DNA from: UMGS1307 sp964523005
GTDB lineage: Bacteria; Bacillota; Clostridia; Oscillospirales; CAG-382
NCBI GenBank assembly: GCA_964523005.1
Contig: CAZFZL010000055.1
Location: 1 to 10,086, forward strand
DNA: 10,086 bases
Reading direction: 5' to 3'
A model generated the notes under the pieces. That model saw nothing but the letters and a program-made list of their open reading frames with translations. It had not been told where the DNA came from and made no database searches. The position numbers were made by a program, and so were the translations under genes. Every line of letters begins with the position of its first letter. Positions within the stretch are counted from its first letter, which is position 1. Of the stretch, positions 1 through 7,824 are shown in pieces.

Positions 1-564
1 CATTCCGATGTTGAGCGCGCGGCTGTCGTTGACGAGCCTGAGAAACTTCATCGTGTTGTCGAAATTGTCCAGCGGCTCACCGATGCCCATGAGGACGATA
101 TTCGATACTTTTTCGCCTGTGACCGCCTGCGTGCGGATGACCTGCTCGAGCATTTCTCCTGACGTCAGGTTGCGTCTGAAGCCATTGACGGTCGAAGCGC
201 AGAACCGGCAGCCCATACGGCAGCCTGCCTGTGTGGATATACACACGGTATTGCCGTACTTATATTTCATAAGTACACTTTCGACGTTTTCACCGTCGCC
301 AAAGCCGAACAGCAATTTTTGCGTTCCGTCGCTGCTCTTCAGGTGTCTGTTGACCGAAGCAACGGTGTCGGTACATTCATCCATGAGCTTATGTCGAAAT
401 TTTTCCGGAAGCTGAAGCATCTCGGCGAACGAATCACCCTTTATAAGCGCCGCGGTGATCTGTGCGGCACGATACTTCTTTTCGCCTGCAAAATCAACGT
501 ATGCTTCGAGCTCACTGATGCTCATACTCTTTATATCCGTCTTCACAGAAACGGATCCATTCAT
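1..564 (-). CDS. rlmN: RlmN, dual-specificity 23S rRNA/tRNA adenine-C2 methyltransferase (N-terminal 188 codons; runs off left edge)
   Basis: Radical-SAM enzyme that in its family makes 2-methyladenosine at A2503 of 23S rRNA and A37 of some tRNAs. The frame is open from the ATG at 564 to base 1, giving 188 residues; the rest, including the C-terminal methyl-carrying cysteine, lies outside. The radical-SAM cluster C-x3-C-x2-C is at Cys115, Cys119 and Cys122 (CRMGCRFC). Cys108, seven residues before it, matches the second mechanistic cysteine of E. coli RlmN (Cys118), and Glu95, 13 residues before that, matches E. coli Glu105. GIGEP (160-164) is the glycine-rich SAM motif. The start codon is one base after the rsmB stop (TGAcATG). 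No good Shine-Dalgarno sits at normal spacing (a GGAG is about 20 nt upstream), so translation probably depends on coupling to rsmB. Met14 is a less likely alternative start. It is distinguished from the paralogue Cfr by the operon context and N-terminal sequence, not by a decisive residue. Confidence 0.95.
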   Translation of the reverse strand, partial: MNGSVSVKTDIKSMSISELEAYVDFAGEKKYRAAQITAALIKGDSFAEMLQLPEKFRHKLMDECTDTVASVNRHLKSSDGTQKLLFGFGDGENVESVLMKYKYGNTVCISTQAGCRMGCRFCASTVNGFRRNLTSGEMLEQVIRTQAVTGEKVSNIVLMGIGEPLDNFDNTMKFLRLVNDSRALNIGM

Positions 565-565
565 G

Positions 566-1828
566 TCAGATATCAAACTTTTTCTCCATCCTGCACACAA
601 AAAAGCCTTCGGTATTATCTGTGTATGTCATAAAGGTGCGTTTTTCCGTGATGTAAAGGTCGTCGTGCTCTCTCATGTATCTATCGATTACGCCTTCATT
701 TTCATCCTTGTTTATAGTACAGGTGGAATACACAATGGTTCCTCCGGGCTTGAGATATTTTGAGGCGTTTTCAAGCAGATTGTACTGTACAAGCGGAAGA
801 CGCGATATGTTCACGGCTTTTTTATATCTCACTTCAGGCTTTGCGTTGATTACGCCGAGCGCTGAGCACGGCACATCGCAAATTACTCTGTCGGCGATAC
901 CTATGAGATTGTTCTTTGTAGTGCGCCCGTCATGGACGCACGTCTCAACGATCTTCACGCCAAGCCGTCGTGCTGTTTTTTCGATGAGCTGTATTTTATT
1001 GTCGTGCAGGTCGAGCGCAATAATTCTGCCTTTGTTGTTCATTTGTATAGCAGCACCCATCGTTTTACCGCCGGGGCAAGCGGCGATGTCTACAACAATA
1101 TCATAAGGCTGCGGATCGAGCAGCTTGACTGCGTACTGAGAAGGCTCTCCCTGTATGTAGTAGAAATTGCTTCTGTCGGAAGCAGTCTGAGCTATGTTTT
1201 CAGTGATGATAAGTCCTGTATCGGGCACAATATCGCTCACTCTTGAGCCTTTCATACGCCTTTTAAGTCCGTTATAGGTTATGCGCAGTGTATTGACTCT
1301 GAGCACGAGCGGAAGCCTGCGGCGCGTTGCCTGCAGGATCTCATCATATTGGTCATGATACTGCGTATCAATGAGGGTGAGAATATCGGGAGATATGCTG
1401 TATTTGATGCTGTCGCCGGATGATTCCGCTTTTTCGGCGAGCGACTGCTTGTTGCGGCAGATATTGCGCAGGACGGCGTTGACGAACGGCTTTGCATCCT
1501 CCGGGGTGAGCTTGACTGCCTCATCGACTATGGCGCTTTCAGGTATTTTATCCATATAAAACAGCTGGCATACACCTATTCTGAGGTTGTTCTTTACTGT
1601 TTCGTCAATGCGATACATCTCGCGGTTGCTGTTGAGAGATATTATATAATCTATCGTCAGAAGTCTTTCAAGCGTCGTATACACGAGCGCAGCGTACAGC
1701 CCTCTGTCCTTTTCGCCGAGCTCCTTCTGAGCGAGTATCACTGATATGACGAGGTTTGAATATGCGCCTTCCTTGGTACAGCGATATACTGTATTTGCTG
1801 CCATTTCTCTTGGATTGTTCATAAGCAC
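566..1828 (-). CDS. rsmB: RsmB, 16S rRNA (cytosine-967-C5)-methyltransferase
   Basis: SAM-dependent m5C methyltransferase of 16S rRNA (C967, E. coli numbering). It is 420 residues, close to the family norm of about 430-450. Residues 1 to about 130 form the NusB-like RNA-binding domain, followed by a linker and the Rossmann-fold Sun/Nop2 domain. Visible motifs are the SAM loop with CPGGKT (251-256), motif IV DVPCSALGVI with Cys321, and motif VI STCT with Cys370; both cysteines of the two-Cys m5C mechanism are present. The start is uncertain. The frame can begin at GTG 1828, 10 nt after an AGAGG, or at ATG 1822, two codons later, which gives the typical N-terminus MNNPRE but with 16-nt spacing. 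The fmt stop is 18 nt upstream, and rlmN follows after one base. Motif IV has Ala where Gly is usual (SALGV for SGLGV), a conservative change. Confidence 0.95.
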   Translation of the reverse strand: MLMNNPREMAANTVYRCTKEGAYSNLVISVILAQKELGEKDRGLYAALVYTTLERLLTIDYIISLNSNREMYRIDETVKNNLRIGVCQLFYMDKIPESAIVDEAVKLTPEDAKPFVNAVLRNICRNKQSLAEKAESSGDSIKYSISPDILTLIDTQYHDQYDEILQATRRRLPLVLRVNTLRITYNGLKRRMKGSRVSDIVPDTGLIITENIAQTASDRSNFYYIQGEPSQYAVKLLDPQPYDIVVDIAACPGGKTMGAAIQMNNKGRIIALDLHDNKIQLIEKTARRLGVKIVETCVHDGRTTKNNLIGIADRVICDVPCSALGVINAKPEVRYKKAVNISRLPLVQYNLLENASKYLKPGGTIVYSTCTINKDENEGVIDRYMREHDDLYITEKRTFMTYTDNTEGFFVCRMEKKFDI

Positions 1829-1846
1829 TCACTATCTGCCTCTTTT

Positions 1847-2755
1847 TCAGCAGCCCTTCTGTCCTTTGTATCCGGCATAAAATGCAGCGGCATCCATTGC
1901 CGTGCTTCCCTCGGGTATCATGCGTGTGATTGTAATCGCGCCGTCGCAGCACATGACTGTTATACCGTTTTTACCGACCGAAGTCATTTTCTGCTCTGTG
2001 ACCGCCGCATCTGCGTACGCGGCCTCAAGCACTTTTATCCGTCTGTCATCAAGCATAAAATATGCGCACGGATACGGCGAAAGCCCCCTTATCTTATTTA
2101 TCACGCTGCGTGCAGGAAGCGAAAAATCGAGCATCATCTCACTTTTTTCGATCTTTGCGGCGTAAGTTGCCGCGCTGTCGTCCTGCTTAACGGCGTGCAC
2201 CGTGCCGTTTTTGATCTGTTCTATCGCTTCAAGCACCGCTGAGCAGCCCTCACGGCTGAGTGCGTTGTGGTATTCGCCGGCGTTCATTTTGCTTATATCG
2301 AAGCTTCGCTGCAATATCACATCGCCCGTATCAAGCCCCTGTGCCATATACATTATGCTCAGCCCGCCTACGGTATCGCCGTTCATTATTGCTCTGTTTA
2401 TCGGAGCGGCTCCGCGGTATTTCGGAAGCAGTGATGCATGGATATTTATACAGCCAAAGAGTGGGATCTCAAGCACCTCCGGCAAAAGCAGCTTGCCGTA
2501 TGCTGCGACGACGAACAGGTCTGCTTCGTAAGAACGGAGCTTTTCCCATATTGCCTCGTTGCGCAGCGTTTCCGGCTGCAGCACCTCGATGCCGTTTTCT
2601 ATCGCCTGTGCTTTCACCGGTGAAAATACCGTCTTATTCCCGCGTCCGCGCGGCTTATCGGTCTTGGTGACGACGGCTACGACGTCGTGCGACTCGCAGA
2701 GTGCGTTGAGCGGCGGCACGGCAAAATCCGGTGTACCCATAAAGACTATTCTCAT
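1847..2755 (-). CDS. fmt: Methionyl-tRNA formyltransferase
   Basis: Cytoplasmic enzyme that formylates Met-tRNAfMet using 10-formyl-tetrahydrofolate, needed for normal initiation. At 302 residues it is close to the family size of about 310. The N-terminus MRIVFMGTPDFAVP is diagnostic. Catalytic residues equivalent to E. coli Asn106, His108 and Asp144 are Asn104, His106 (INIHASLLPKYRGAAP, 103-118; SLLPKYRG is the folate-binding loop) and Asp142 (GLDTGD). Residues from about 205 form the C-terminal OB-like tRNA-binding domain. The ATG overlaps the def stop as ATGA (4-nt overlap), so formylation and deformylation enzymes are translationally coupled, an arrangement common in bacteria. No truncation or frameshift is seen. 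Confidence 0.97.
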   Translation of the reverse strand: MRIVFMGTPDFAVPPLNALCESHDVVAVVTKTDKPRGRGNKTVFSPVKAQAIENGIEVLQPETLRNEAIWEKLRSYEADLFVVAAYGKLLLPEVLEIPLFGCINIHASLLPKYRGAAPINRAIMNGDTVGGLSIMYMAQGLDTGDVILQRSFDISKMNAGEYHNALSREGCSAVLEAIEQIKNGTVHAVKQDDSAATYAAKIEKSEMMLDFSLPARSVINKIRGLSPYPCAYFMLDDRRIKVLEAAYADAAVTEQKMTSVGKNGITVMCCDGAITITRMIPEGSTAMDAAAFYAGYKGQKGC

Positions 2756-3222
2756 TCCGATTCAAGCTCCGACGGGTCGACCATGCGTACGGCTTTATCT
2801 ATAAAGAGCACGCCGTCAAGATGGTCGGTTTCGTGACAGAACGCACGCGCTATAATTCCCGTTCCGGTATATATCTGTTCCTGCCCGTTTCTGTCGAGCG
2901 CTTTGATCTTTACTTTTTCGGGGCGTTTCGTTACTCCCCATTTACCGGGGCACGAAAGACAGCCCTCAAGCTCCTCCTGCTCGCCCTCTCCTGCGATGAT
3001 CTCAGGGTTGATGAGCTCGAGCACCTTATCACCGATGTCGACGATCACGATGCGTCTGAGGACGCCGACCTGCGGCGCGGCAAGCCCGACGCCGTTGGCT
3101 TTTGCGAGGGTCTCGCGCATATCGTCGATAAGCCGAAGCACACGCGGTGTTATTTTTTCCACGGGTCTGCTTATCTTTCTGAGCACGTCATCGTCTTCAA
3201 GACGGATATTGAGCAATGCCAT
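2752..3222 (-). CDS. def: Peptide deformylase
   Basis: Metalloprotease that removes the N-formyl group from nascent proteins at the ribosome exit. It has 156 residues, a normal type I length. All three family motifs are intact: motif I GVGLAAPQVG (44-53), motif II EGCLS (86-90, metal ligand Cys88) and motif III HETDH (130-134, metal ligands His130 and His134, catalytic Glu131). The residue before HExDH is Cys rather than the Gln of E. coli, which I recall as common in Clostridia. The start is well supported: AAGGAG lies 8 nt before the ATG, and the protein begins MALLNIRLEDDDVLRK as is typical. It sits 17 nt after priA and overlaps fmt by 4 nt. Confidence 0.97.
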   Translation of the reverse strand: MALLNIRLEDDDVLRKISRPVEKITPRVLRLIDDMRETLAKANGVGLAAPQVGVLRRIVIVDIGDKVLELINPEIIAGEGEQEELEGCLSCPGKWGVTKRPEKVKIKALDRNGQEQIYTGTGIIARAFCHETDHLDGVLFIDKAVRMVDPSELESE

Positions 3223-3239
3223 ATATTTTTCTCCTTATC

Positions 3240-5690
3240 TCAGATCACCGACGGGTTTATATCGGCTGAAATATATGTTGTATCTTTGTTTTTCCGCTGC
3301 ATTGCGCGTCTGAATACATCGCGCATCGGGAGTGAATTTTTGAATTTCACGACTATACGTCTTCTGTATCTGCCGTCGAGCCGATATAGTGCATCGTCGA
3401 ACGGGCCGAAGAGTATCATCGCCTGTTCGGGGCAGCTTTCCTGTTTCATATCCACGAGCCTTTTTGCAAAGGACTGTGACGAATCTCTTACGTCATTCTC
3501 GTCCTCGCCGCTGACAATGAACAGCGCCATATCACAAAACGGCGGAAACAGGACTGCGTGCCGGAGCATTATATCCTCTGAAAAGAAGGTGTCGTAATCC
3601 TGCTGCCCGGCAAGAACGAGCGTTCTGTGGCTCGGTGAATACGTCTGGATTATCGCACGTCCCGCCTTATCGGCGCGTCCGGCGCGCCCTATTACCTGAG
3701 TAAGCGATGAAAATGTGCGCTCGCATGCCCGGAAATCTGTCTGATACAGCGATGCGTCGGCAAGGATTATCCCGACGAGTGTAACAGAAGGAAAATCGAG
3801 TCCTTTTGTTATCATCTGCGTTCCGTAAAGGATATCCGCCTGCTGCGATTTGAAGCGTTCGTATATCTCGTCGTGCGAGCCCTTTGCAGCCGTCGTGTCG
3901 CCGTCCATTCTTATCTTTCGCGCTTCCGGGAACAACTCAGTCAGCTCCTCTTCGAGGCTCTGGGTGCCGTAGCCTGTATACGACAGCGCCGCGCTTGAGC
4001 ACGACGGGCATTTTTCGTCGAGTGGGCGCGATGTGCCGCAATAGTGGCACGCGAGTACTTTTCTGCCTCTGTACAGGTGAAGTGCCATAGGCACCGAGCA
4101 GTTCGGGCAATACACAGTCTGTCCGCAGCTTCTGCATATGACTGCCGAGCGATAGCCGCGGCGATTGAGAAAAAGTATGGTTTGTTCGCCGTTTTCGAGA
4201 TTTTTCGCTATTTCCTGACGCAGCTGCATACCGATCATATGGTCGGGCGTGAGTGAAGTATCTTCGCTCAGATTTGCAAAATGCACTTCGGGAAGCAAAG
4301 CGTTTCCGTAGCGCTCACGCAATCTGATGAGTTTATATATACCCTTCTGAGCTCTGTAAAACGACTCCACCGAAGGTGTAGCCGACGCGAGGAGCAGAAG
4401 AGAATCATGCTTCATTGAACGGAATTTTGCACTCTCCACCGCGCTGTATTTCGGTGTCATTTCCGACAGATAGGTATGCTCCTGTTCCTCATCTATCGCT
4501 ATGAGTCCGATGTTGCAGCAGGGCGCGAATATTGCGCTTCTTGTTCCGATGACGACATCAGCGGCGCCCTCCGCGATGCGTCGGTAAGCGTCTATGCGTT
4601 CGCCTGCCGAAAGCCCGGAATGAATGACGGTCACGCGACTCCCGAAATGCGACATGAACAGCTCGACAGCCTGTGATGCAAGGCCTATTTCCGGGACGAG
4701 CACGATCGCCTGCTTACCGCAGTCGAGTGCCTTCTGCACGGCGGCGATGATGACCTTCGTCTTGCCGCTGCCGGTGACGCCGTAGAGCAGCGCGCATTCC
4801 GGCGTACCTGCGTCCATAAGCTCGCTGACCTGTTCAAAAGCCTTCTGCTGCTCGTCCGAAAGCACGGGCGGCGGCAGACGCTTATATTCACGGGACGGTG
4901 CGCGTTCGGTGCGTTTGAGATATATGCGTGCGATATTGTGCTTGACAAGCGTATCGACGACTGTCTTTCCGCATGAAGCGAACTGCGTTATCTCGTCAAG
5001 CGTGACAGACGGGTTTTGAAGCAGCAGCTCTATGACGGTGAGTGCTTTCGCGCTCGGAGACTTCAGCGCGCCGCAAAGATACATTTCCGCCTGTTCTTCA
5101 GGGATCGTCAGCTCGACGCAGCGTTCATTCTTTTCGTTGATACGCCGCTTAAACTCATAGGTGCGTCTTACAAATCCGTTTTTGAGGAGCGGTCTGAGTA
5201 ATTTTGCGGCGTTGTCGAACGGAAGGTCTGACGTGCGGCAGCCTGCGTGAGTGAGGATGAAGCCGTACAGCGCTTCGCACTGTTCGGAGAGCTTCGCGAA
5301 AGCTTCCAATTCCCCGAGCGGCACGGCAAACAGTTTTTCGTCTGCGCGGACGTTGAAGCCCGGCGGTATTATGGTCTTCACGACGCTGCCGTAAGTACAC
5401 ATACATCTGTCCGACAAAAACGCGCACAGGTCGAGCAGCTCCTGAGTGAGCACGACGGGATAGTCGAGTATGCGTATGATGTGTTTGAGCAAAAGTCTGC
5501 TTTCGTTGCTTTCGCCGGCCACTATGCCGGTCACTACACCGCACACCGGTCTGTCGGCGCGTCCGAACGGGACGAGGACGAGCATACCTGTACCGGCGTC
5601 TGCCGGTGCGAGATAGCTATATTCCCTGTCGACGGCGGGAAGCGTGTCAAGAAGCCTTACGGATACTGTCTTTTCAGTGATGCTGTCCAT
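3240..5690 (-). CDS. priA: PriA, primosomal protein N' (replication-restart helicase)
   Basis: 3'-to-5' superfamily 2 DNA helicase that recognises stalled forks and D-loops and loads the primosome. It is 816 residues, about the usual Firmicutes length. The N-terminal DNA-binding region (about 1-270) holds the 3'-end-binding domain (VLVPFGRADRPVCGVVTG, 38-55) and a winged-helix segment. The helicase core has Walker A GVTGSGKT (304-311), GTRSAIFAP (382-390), motif II DEEQ (400-403, Gln replacing the usual His), and motif VI QVIGRAGR (665-672). All eight zinc-ligand cysteines of the inserted zinc-binding region are present (519, 522, 528, 531, 548, 551, 561, 564). The ATG is preceded by AAAGGAG with 5-nt spacing. 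It follows rpoZ by 31 nt, with no coaBC between, and precedes def by 17 nt. No frameshift is seen. Confidence 0.97.
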   Translation of the reverse strand: MDSITEKTVSVRLLDTLPAVDREYSYLAPADAGTGMLVLVPFGRADRPVCGVVTGIVAGESNESRLLLKHIIRILDYPVVLTQELLDLCAFLSDRCMCTYGSVVKTIIPPGFNVRADEKLFAVPLGELEAFAKLSEQCEALYGFILTHAGCRTSDLPFDNAAKLLRPLLKNGFVRRTYEFKRRINEKNERCVELTIPEEQAEMYLCGALKSPSAKALTVIELLLQNPSVTLDEITQFASCGKTVVDTLVKHNIARIYLKRTERAPSREYKRLPPPVLSDEQQKAFEQVSELMDAGTPECALLYGVTGSGKTKVIIAAVQKALDCGKQAIVLVPEIGLASQAVELFMSHFGSRVTVIHSGLSAGERIDAYRRIAEGAADVVIGTRSAIFAPCCNIGLIAIDEEQEHTYLSEMTPKYSAVESAKFRSMKHDSLLLLASATPSVESFYRAQKGIYKLIRLRERYGNALLPEVHFANLSEDTSLTPDHMIGMQLRQEIAKNLENGEQTILFLNRRGYRSAVICRSCGQTVYCPNCSVPMALHLYRGRKVLACHYCGTSRPLDEKCPSCSSAALSYTGYGTQSLEEELTELFPEARKIRMDGDTTAAKGSHDEIYERFKSQQADILYGTQMITKGLDFPSVTLVGIILADASLYQTDFRACERTFSSLTQVIGRAGRADKAGRAIIQTYSPSHRTLVLAGQQDYDTFFSEDIMLRHAVLFPPFCDMALFIVSGEDENDVRDSSQSFAKRLVDMKQESCPEQAMILFGPFDDALYRLDGRYRRRIVVKFKNSLPMRDVFRRAMQRKNKDTTYISADINPSVI

Positions 5691-5721
5691 TTCGGCTCCT
5701 TTCCGTCATACCTCTGTTTCG

Positions 5722-5967
5722 TCAGTTGGTCTCTATTTTGTATCTGCCGTCGTAGATTCTTTCAACGGCAAGAGACACCGCCTTTTCCTTTATATCGGTC
5801 GGAGCGATGTCGTTTTTGGGATCCCTGATCTCGGCTTTTTCAAGCTCGGCGTTATGTGCATCGATCTCCATCTGAGTTATATGGCGAGCGCATTTTGAGG
5901 TCGCCATGACGAGCATATAACGGTTCACCTTGTCGTTGGTAAGGTCTTGTACTGAAGGATAAAGCAT
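5722..5967 (-). CDS. rpoZ: DNA-directed RNA polymerase omega subunit
   Basis: Small subunit that wraps the C-terminal tail of beta-prime and helps assemble RNA polymerase. It has 81 residues, within the 60-90 range of Firmicutes omega proteins. The N-terminal part MLYPSVQDL...NRYMLVMATSKCARHI matches the family pattern (usually YxLVxxxAKRAR), and the acidic middle followed by KAVSLAVERIYDGRYKI matches its C-terminal helix (usually KPVxxAxEEIxxGKI). An AGAAAGG is 8-9 nt before the ATG. It is 32 nt after gmk and 31 nt before priA; the gmk-rpoZ order supports the call for a protein too short for motif evidence alone. Confidence 0.93.
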   Translation of the reverse strand: MLYPSVQDLTNDKVNRYMLVMATSKCARHITQMEIDAHNAELEKAEIRDPKNDIAPTDIKEKAVSLAVERIYDGRYKIETN

Positions 5968-5999
5968 TTTATATCACCTTTCTTGTTTATCTGTTGTAA

Positions 6000-6611
6000 T
6001 TATTTATAAAAAGTATTCAAAAGATCCTGTTCGTCGGCACGCAGCGAATGCGCTCTGACTATATACGCGAGATCAAGCGCTGCCTCATAGTCCATACCGT
6101 CGTAGTTGGTTATGATATAGTCGTACTTCGACGCCATCGCTATCTCTTCCCTTGCGCGTTCAAGCCGCTTTTCGATGACCTCCGGCGGTTCGGTACCGCG
6201 TCCGGTAAGCCGGGATTCGAGCGTTTCGTAATCGGGCGGCGTCATAAACACGAGGATTGCGGACGGGTCTTTTTTTCTGACCTGCATCGCGCCGTCGACC
6301 TCTATGTCGAGCACGACGTTTATTCCGCTCTGAGTTTTCTTCTTTACGTAGTCACGCGGCGTTCCATAATAGTTTCCGACGTATTCGGTATGCTCAAGGA
6401 GCATATCATCGGCGATCATTTTTTCAAATTCGTTTCTCGTCTTATAAAAATAGTCGATACCGTCTATCTCGCCCGGCCGCGGCTTGCGCGTGGTCGCTGA
6501 TACAGAAAAGCAAAAATCTTTTCTCGATTCGAAAAGCCGTCTTAGCACCGTGCTCTTTCCGGAGCCAGCCGGGCCTGAAAGGACGATCAGTCTGCCTTTA
6601 TCACCGGTCAT
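6000..6611 (-). CDS. gmk: Guanylate kinase
   Basis: Phosphorylates GMP (and dGMP) to GDP with ATP, needed for GTP supply and for recycling after (p)ppGpp turnover. It is 203 residues, standard length. The P-loop is GPAGSGKS (13-20). The GMP-binding region reads SATTRKPRPGEIDGIDYFY (38-56), followed by EYVGNYYGTP (76-85). The LDIEVDGAMQVRK segment (101-113) corresponds to the family's LEIDVQGAxQVK, with Asp in place of Gln. A lid region with RLTGRGTEPPEVIEKRL (134-150) and TNYD (168-171) complete the fold. The ATG lies inside the 3' end of remA (11-nt overlap in another frame) and has GGAAAGGA about 9 nt upstream, so it is coupled to remA. The 32-nt gap to rpoZ holds the rpoZ ribosome-binding site. 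Confidence 0.97.
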   Translation of the reverse strand: MTGDKGRLIVLSGPAGSGKSTVLRRLFESRKDFCFSVSATTRKPRPGEIDGIDYFYKTRNEFEKMIADDMLLEHTEYVGNYYGTPRDYVKKKTQSGINVVLDIEVDGAMQVRKKDPSAILVFMTPPDYETLESRLTGRGTEPPEVIEKRLERAREEIAMASKYDYIITNYDGMDYEAALDLAYIVRAHSLRADEQDLLNTFYK

Positions 6612-6843
6612 CTGCGCACATCCTTTCCGTAAGCTGCTGCGGCGCGTCTGCGGAGAGGATGACGTGGTCGCTGTCGGTCACAATCACCGAAGCGGTCTTC
6701 CTGCCGCACGTCACATCAATTACCATACCTGCGTCTCTGGCGTCCTGTATGAGGCGTCTGACCGGCATCGAGTCGGGAGGCGCTATTGATATTATTCGTT
6801 CACTGTTTATAAAGCTGCCGTTGCCGGCGTCTATCATTCTCAT
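6601..6843 (-). CDS. remA: RemA/DUF370 (YlzA-type) regulator of extracellular matrix
   Basis: DNA-binding regulator that activates matrix and osmoprotection genes in B. subtilis; its role in Clostridia is not established. The frame remains open upstream to a TTG at 6867, but I choose ATG 6843 because AAGGA sits 10 nt before it and the resulting 80-residue protein begins MRMIDAGNG, aligning with the known family start. Core features are IQDARDAGMVID (32-43), GRKTASVIVTDSDHVILSA (47-65) and the C-terminal LTERM. Arg16 and Arg48 match B. subtilis Arg18 and Arg50, which I recall as DNA-contacting; the next one, Arg51, is Lys49 here. The N-terminus is divergent (AGNGSFINSER where IGFGN-V-ANR is usual). 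It lies 66 nt after yicC and overlaps gmk by 11 nt. Confidence 0.9.
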   Translation of the reverse strand: MRMIDAGNGSFINSERIISIAPPDSMPVRRLIQDARDAGMVIDVTCGRKTASVIVTDSDHVILSADAPQQLTERMCADDR

Positions 6844-6844
6844 C

Positions 6845-6867
6845 CGTTCCCATTCCTTCTTTTTCAA
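6845..6867 (-). promoter_or_regulatory. Ribosome-binding region that decides the remA start
   Basis: The eight in-frame codons before ATG 6843 read TTG-AAA-AAG-AAG-GAA-TGG-GAA-CGG. They contain the only plausible Shine-Dalgarno (AAGGA), so the region is more likely leader than coding. Starting at TTG would add eight residues (MKKKEWER) that have no counterpart in the RemA family as I know it. Confidence 0.6.
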
Positions 6868-6909
6868 GCCCGATTTCTCAAACCGACACTCTTATACATA
6901 TACGACGTG

Positions 6910-7788
6910 TTATTCGAGGTTCTGAATTTGTTCTCTGATTTTTTCAAGCTCGCATTTTGCTTCGATGACATGCTTTGCTATTTCGACGTCTGACGATTTA
7001 CTGCCGCATGTATTGATCTCACGGTTGATCTCCTGAACGAGGAAATCAAGCTTTCGACCGACGGGTATATCCTCGTCGAGTATCGCTCTGAACTGCATTA
7101 TATGGCTGCCGAGTCTTGTAAGCTCTTCGGTCACGTCCTGTCTGTCCGCCATTATAGCGCATTCGGTGAGAAGTCTCGATTCGTCCACCTTGGCGTCGCC
7201 GAGCAGCTCGGTAAGTCTTGTGATGAGCTTATCGTTTCTCTCGCGGGTGACATCGGGCGAACGTGATTTGAGATATTCGGTTATGCTTTCGACGTTTTCT
7301 ATACGGCAGCACAGGTCGCGCCTGAGATTTTCGCCTTCACGTGTACGCATGGCGTTATAGTTATCAAGCGCCTGAACGAGCGCCGGGCGTATTGCCGCCC
7401 ACAGCGCGTCCATATCATCGTCGGCTTTTCGCATTATGAACACTTCGCTGCGCTGTGTGATCAGGTCAAGAGTAAGATCGCCTTTAGCGCCGTATTCACT
7501 TTTGATCGTTCCGAGCGCGCCGATATAGCTTTCGAGATATTCGCGGTTGACCGACAGCTCCGTCTTCTCACCCGCTGTATCCTCAACGGATATGTATATT
7601 TCCACCTTGGCTCTCGTGACGTAGCGCGAAAGCTCCTGCTTGACCTTCTCTTCGAGCGCAAGCAGATTTCTCGGCAGCTTGACTGTCACATCGAGGTATC
7701 TGCTGTTGACTGAGCGCACCTCGGCAAGCACGTTTTTCGTCCCCGTGAGGAGCTTTGCTCTACCGTAGCCCGTCATACTTTTTATCAT
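6910..7788 (-). CDS. yicC: YicC/YloC-family endoribonuclease
   Basis: Member of the YicC/YloC family (DUF1732 C-terminal region), stress-linked endoribonucleases; E. coli YicC promotes decay of small RNAs and B. subtilis YloC cleaves RNA in vitro. At 292 residues it is full length. Family signatures in order are the N-terminal MIKSMTGYGR (1-10), EVRSVNSRYLD (23-33), RAKVEIYI (59-66), MRTREGENL (147-155), DESRLLTECAIMADR-DVTEEL-RL-SH (202-229) and the C-terminal GRKLDFLVQEINREINTCGSKSSD (244-267). Charged helices fill the middle, consistent with the hexameric helical fold. The ATG has AAAGGA about 12 nt upstream. It opens the classical yicC-remA-gmk-rpoZ cluster; the carboxypeptidase gene ends 36 nt before it, with no terminator visible between. 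Its exact RNA targets here cannot be read from sequence. Confidence 0.95.
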   Translation of the reverse strand: MIKSMTGYGRAKLLTGTKNVLAEVRSVNSRYLDVTVKLPRNLLALEEKVKQELSRYVTRAKVEIYISVEDTAGEKTELSVNREYLESYIGALGTIKSEYGAKGDLTLDLITQRSEVFIMRKADDDMDALWAAIRPALVQALDNYNAMRTREGENLRRDLCCRIENVESITEYLKSRSPDVTRERNDKLITRLTELLGDAKVDESRLLTECAIMADRQDVTEELTRLGSHIMQFRAILDEDIPVGRKLDFLVQEINREINTCGSKSSDVEIAKHVIEAKCELEKIREQIQNLE

Positions 7789-7824
7789 TGGCTTATTTTA
7801 TCCTTTCAAATCGCACAGAGCGTT

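Noticed and set aside
1..564. Cfr-type antibiotic-resistance methyltransferase instead of RlmN
   Set aside because: The operon position after rsmB and the RlmN-like N-terminus fit the housekeeping enzyme, and nothing suggests a mobile context.
2821..3597. Long plus-strand open frame (258 codons) opposite def and priA
   Set aside because: It lies antisense to two genes with intact catalytic motifs, resembles no known protein, and mirrors their codon pattern.
5247..5828. Plus-strand open frame (193 codons) opposite the start of priA and rpoZ
   Set aside because: It is antisense to strongly supported genes and has no recognisable domain or ribosome-binding site.
6871..6885. Small hairpin CGGTTT-gag-AAATCG between yicC and remA
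   Set aside because: It has six pairs including one G-T and no T-run; it is too weak to call a terminator or regulatory element.
6885..6909. Possible promoter with a TATAAG-like -10 before remA
   Set aside because: No acceptable -35 hexamer occurs at 16-18 bp, so I do not support it over read-through from yicC.
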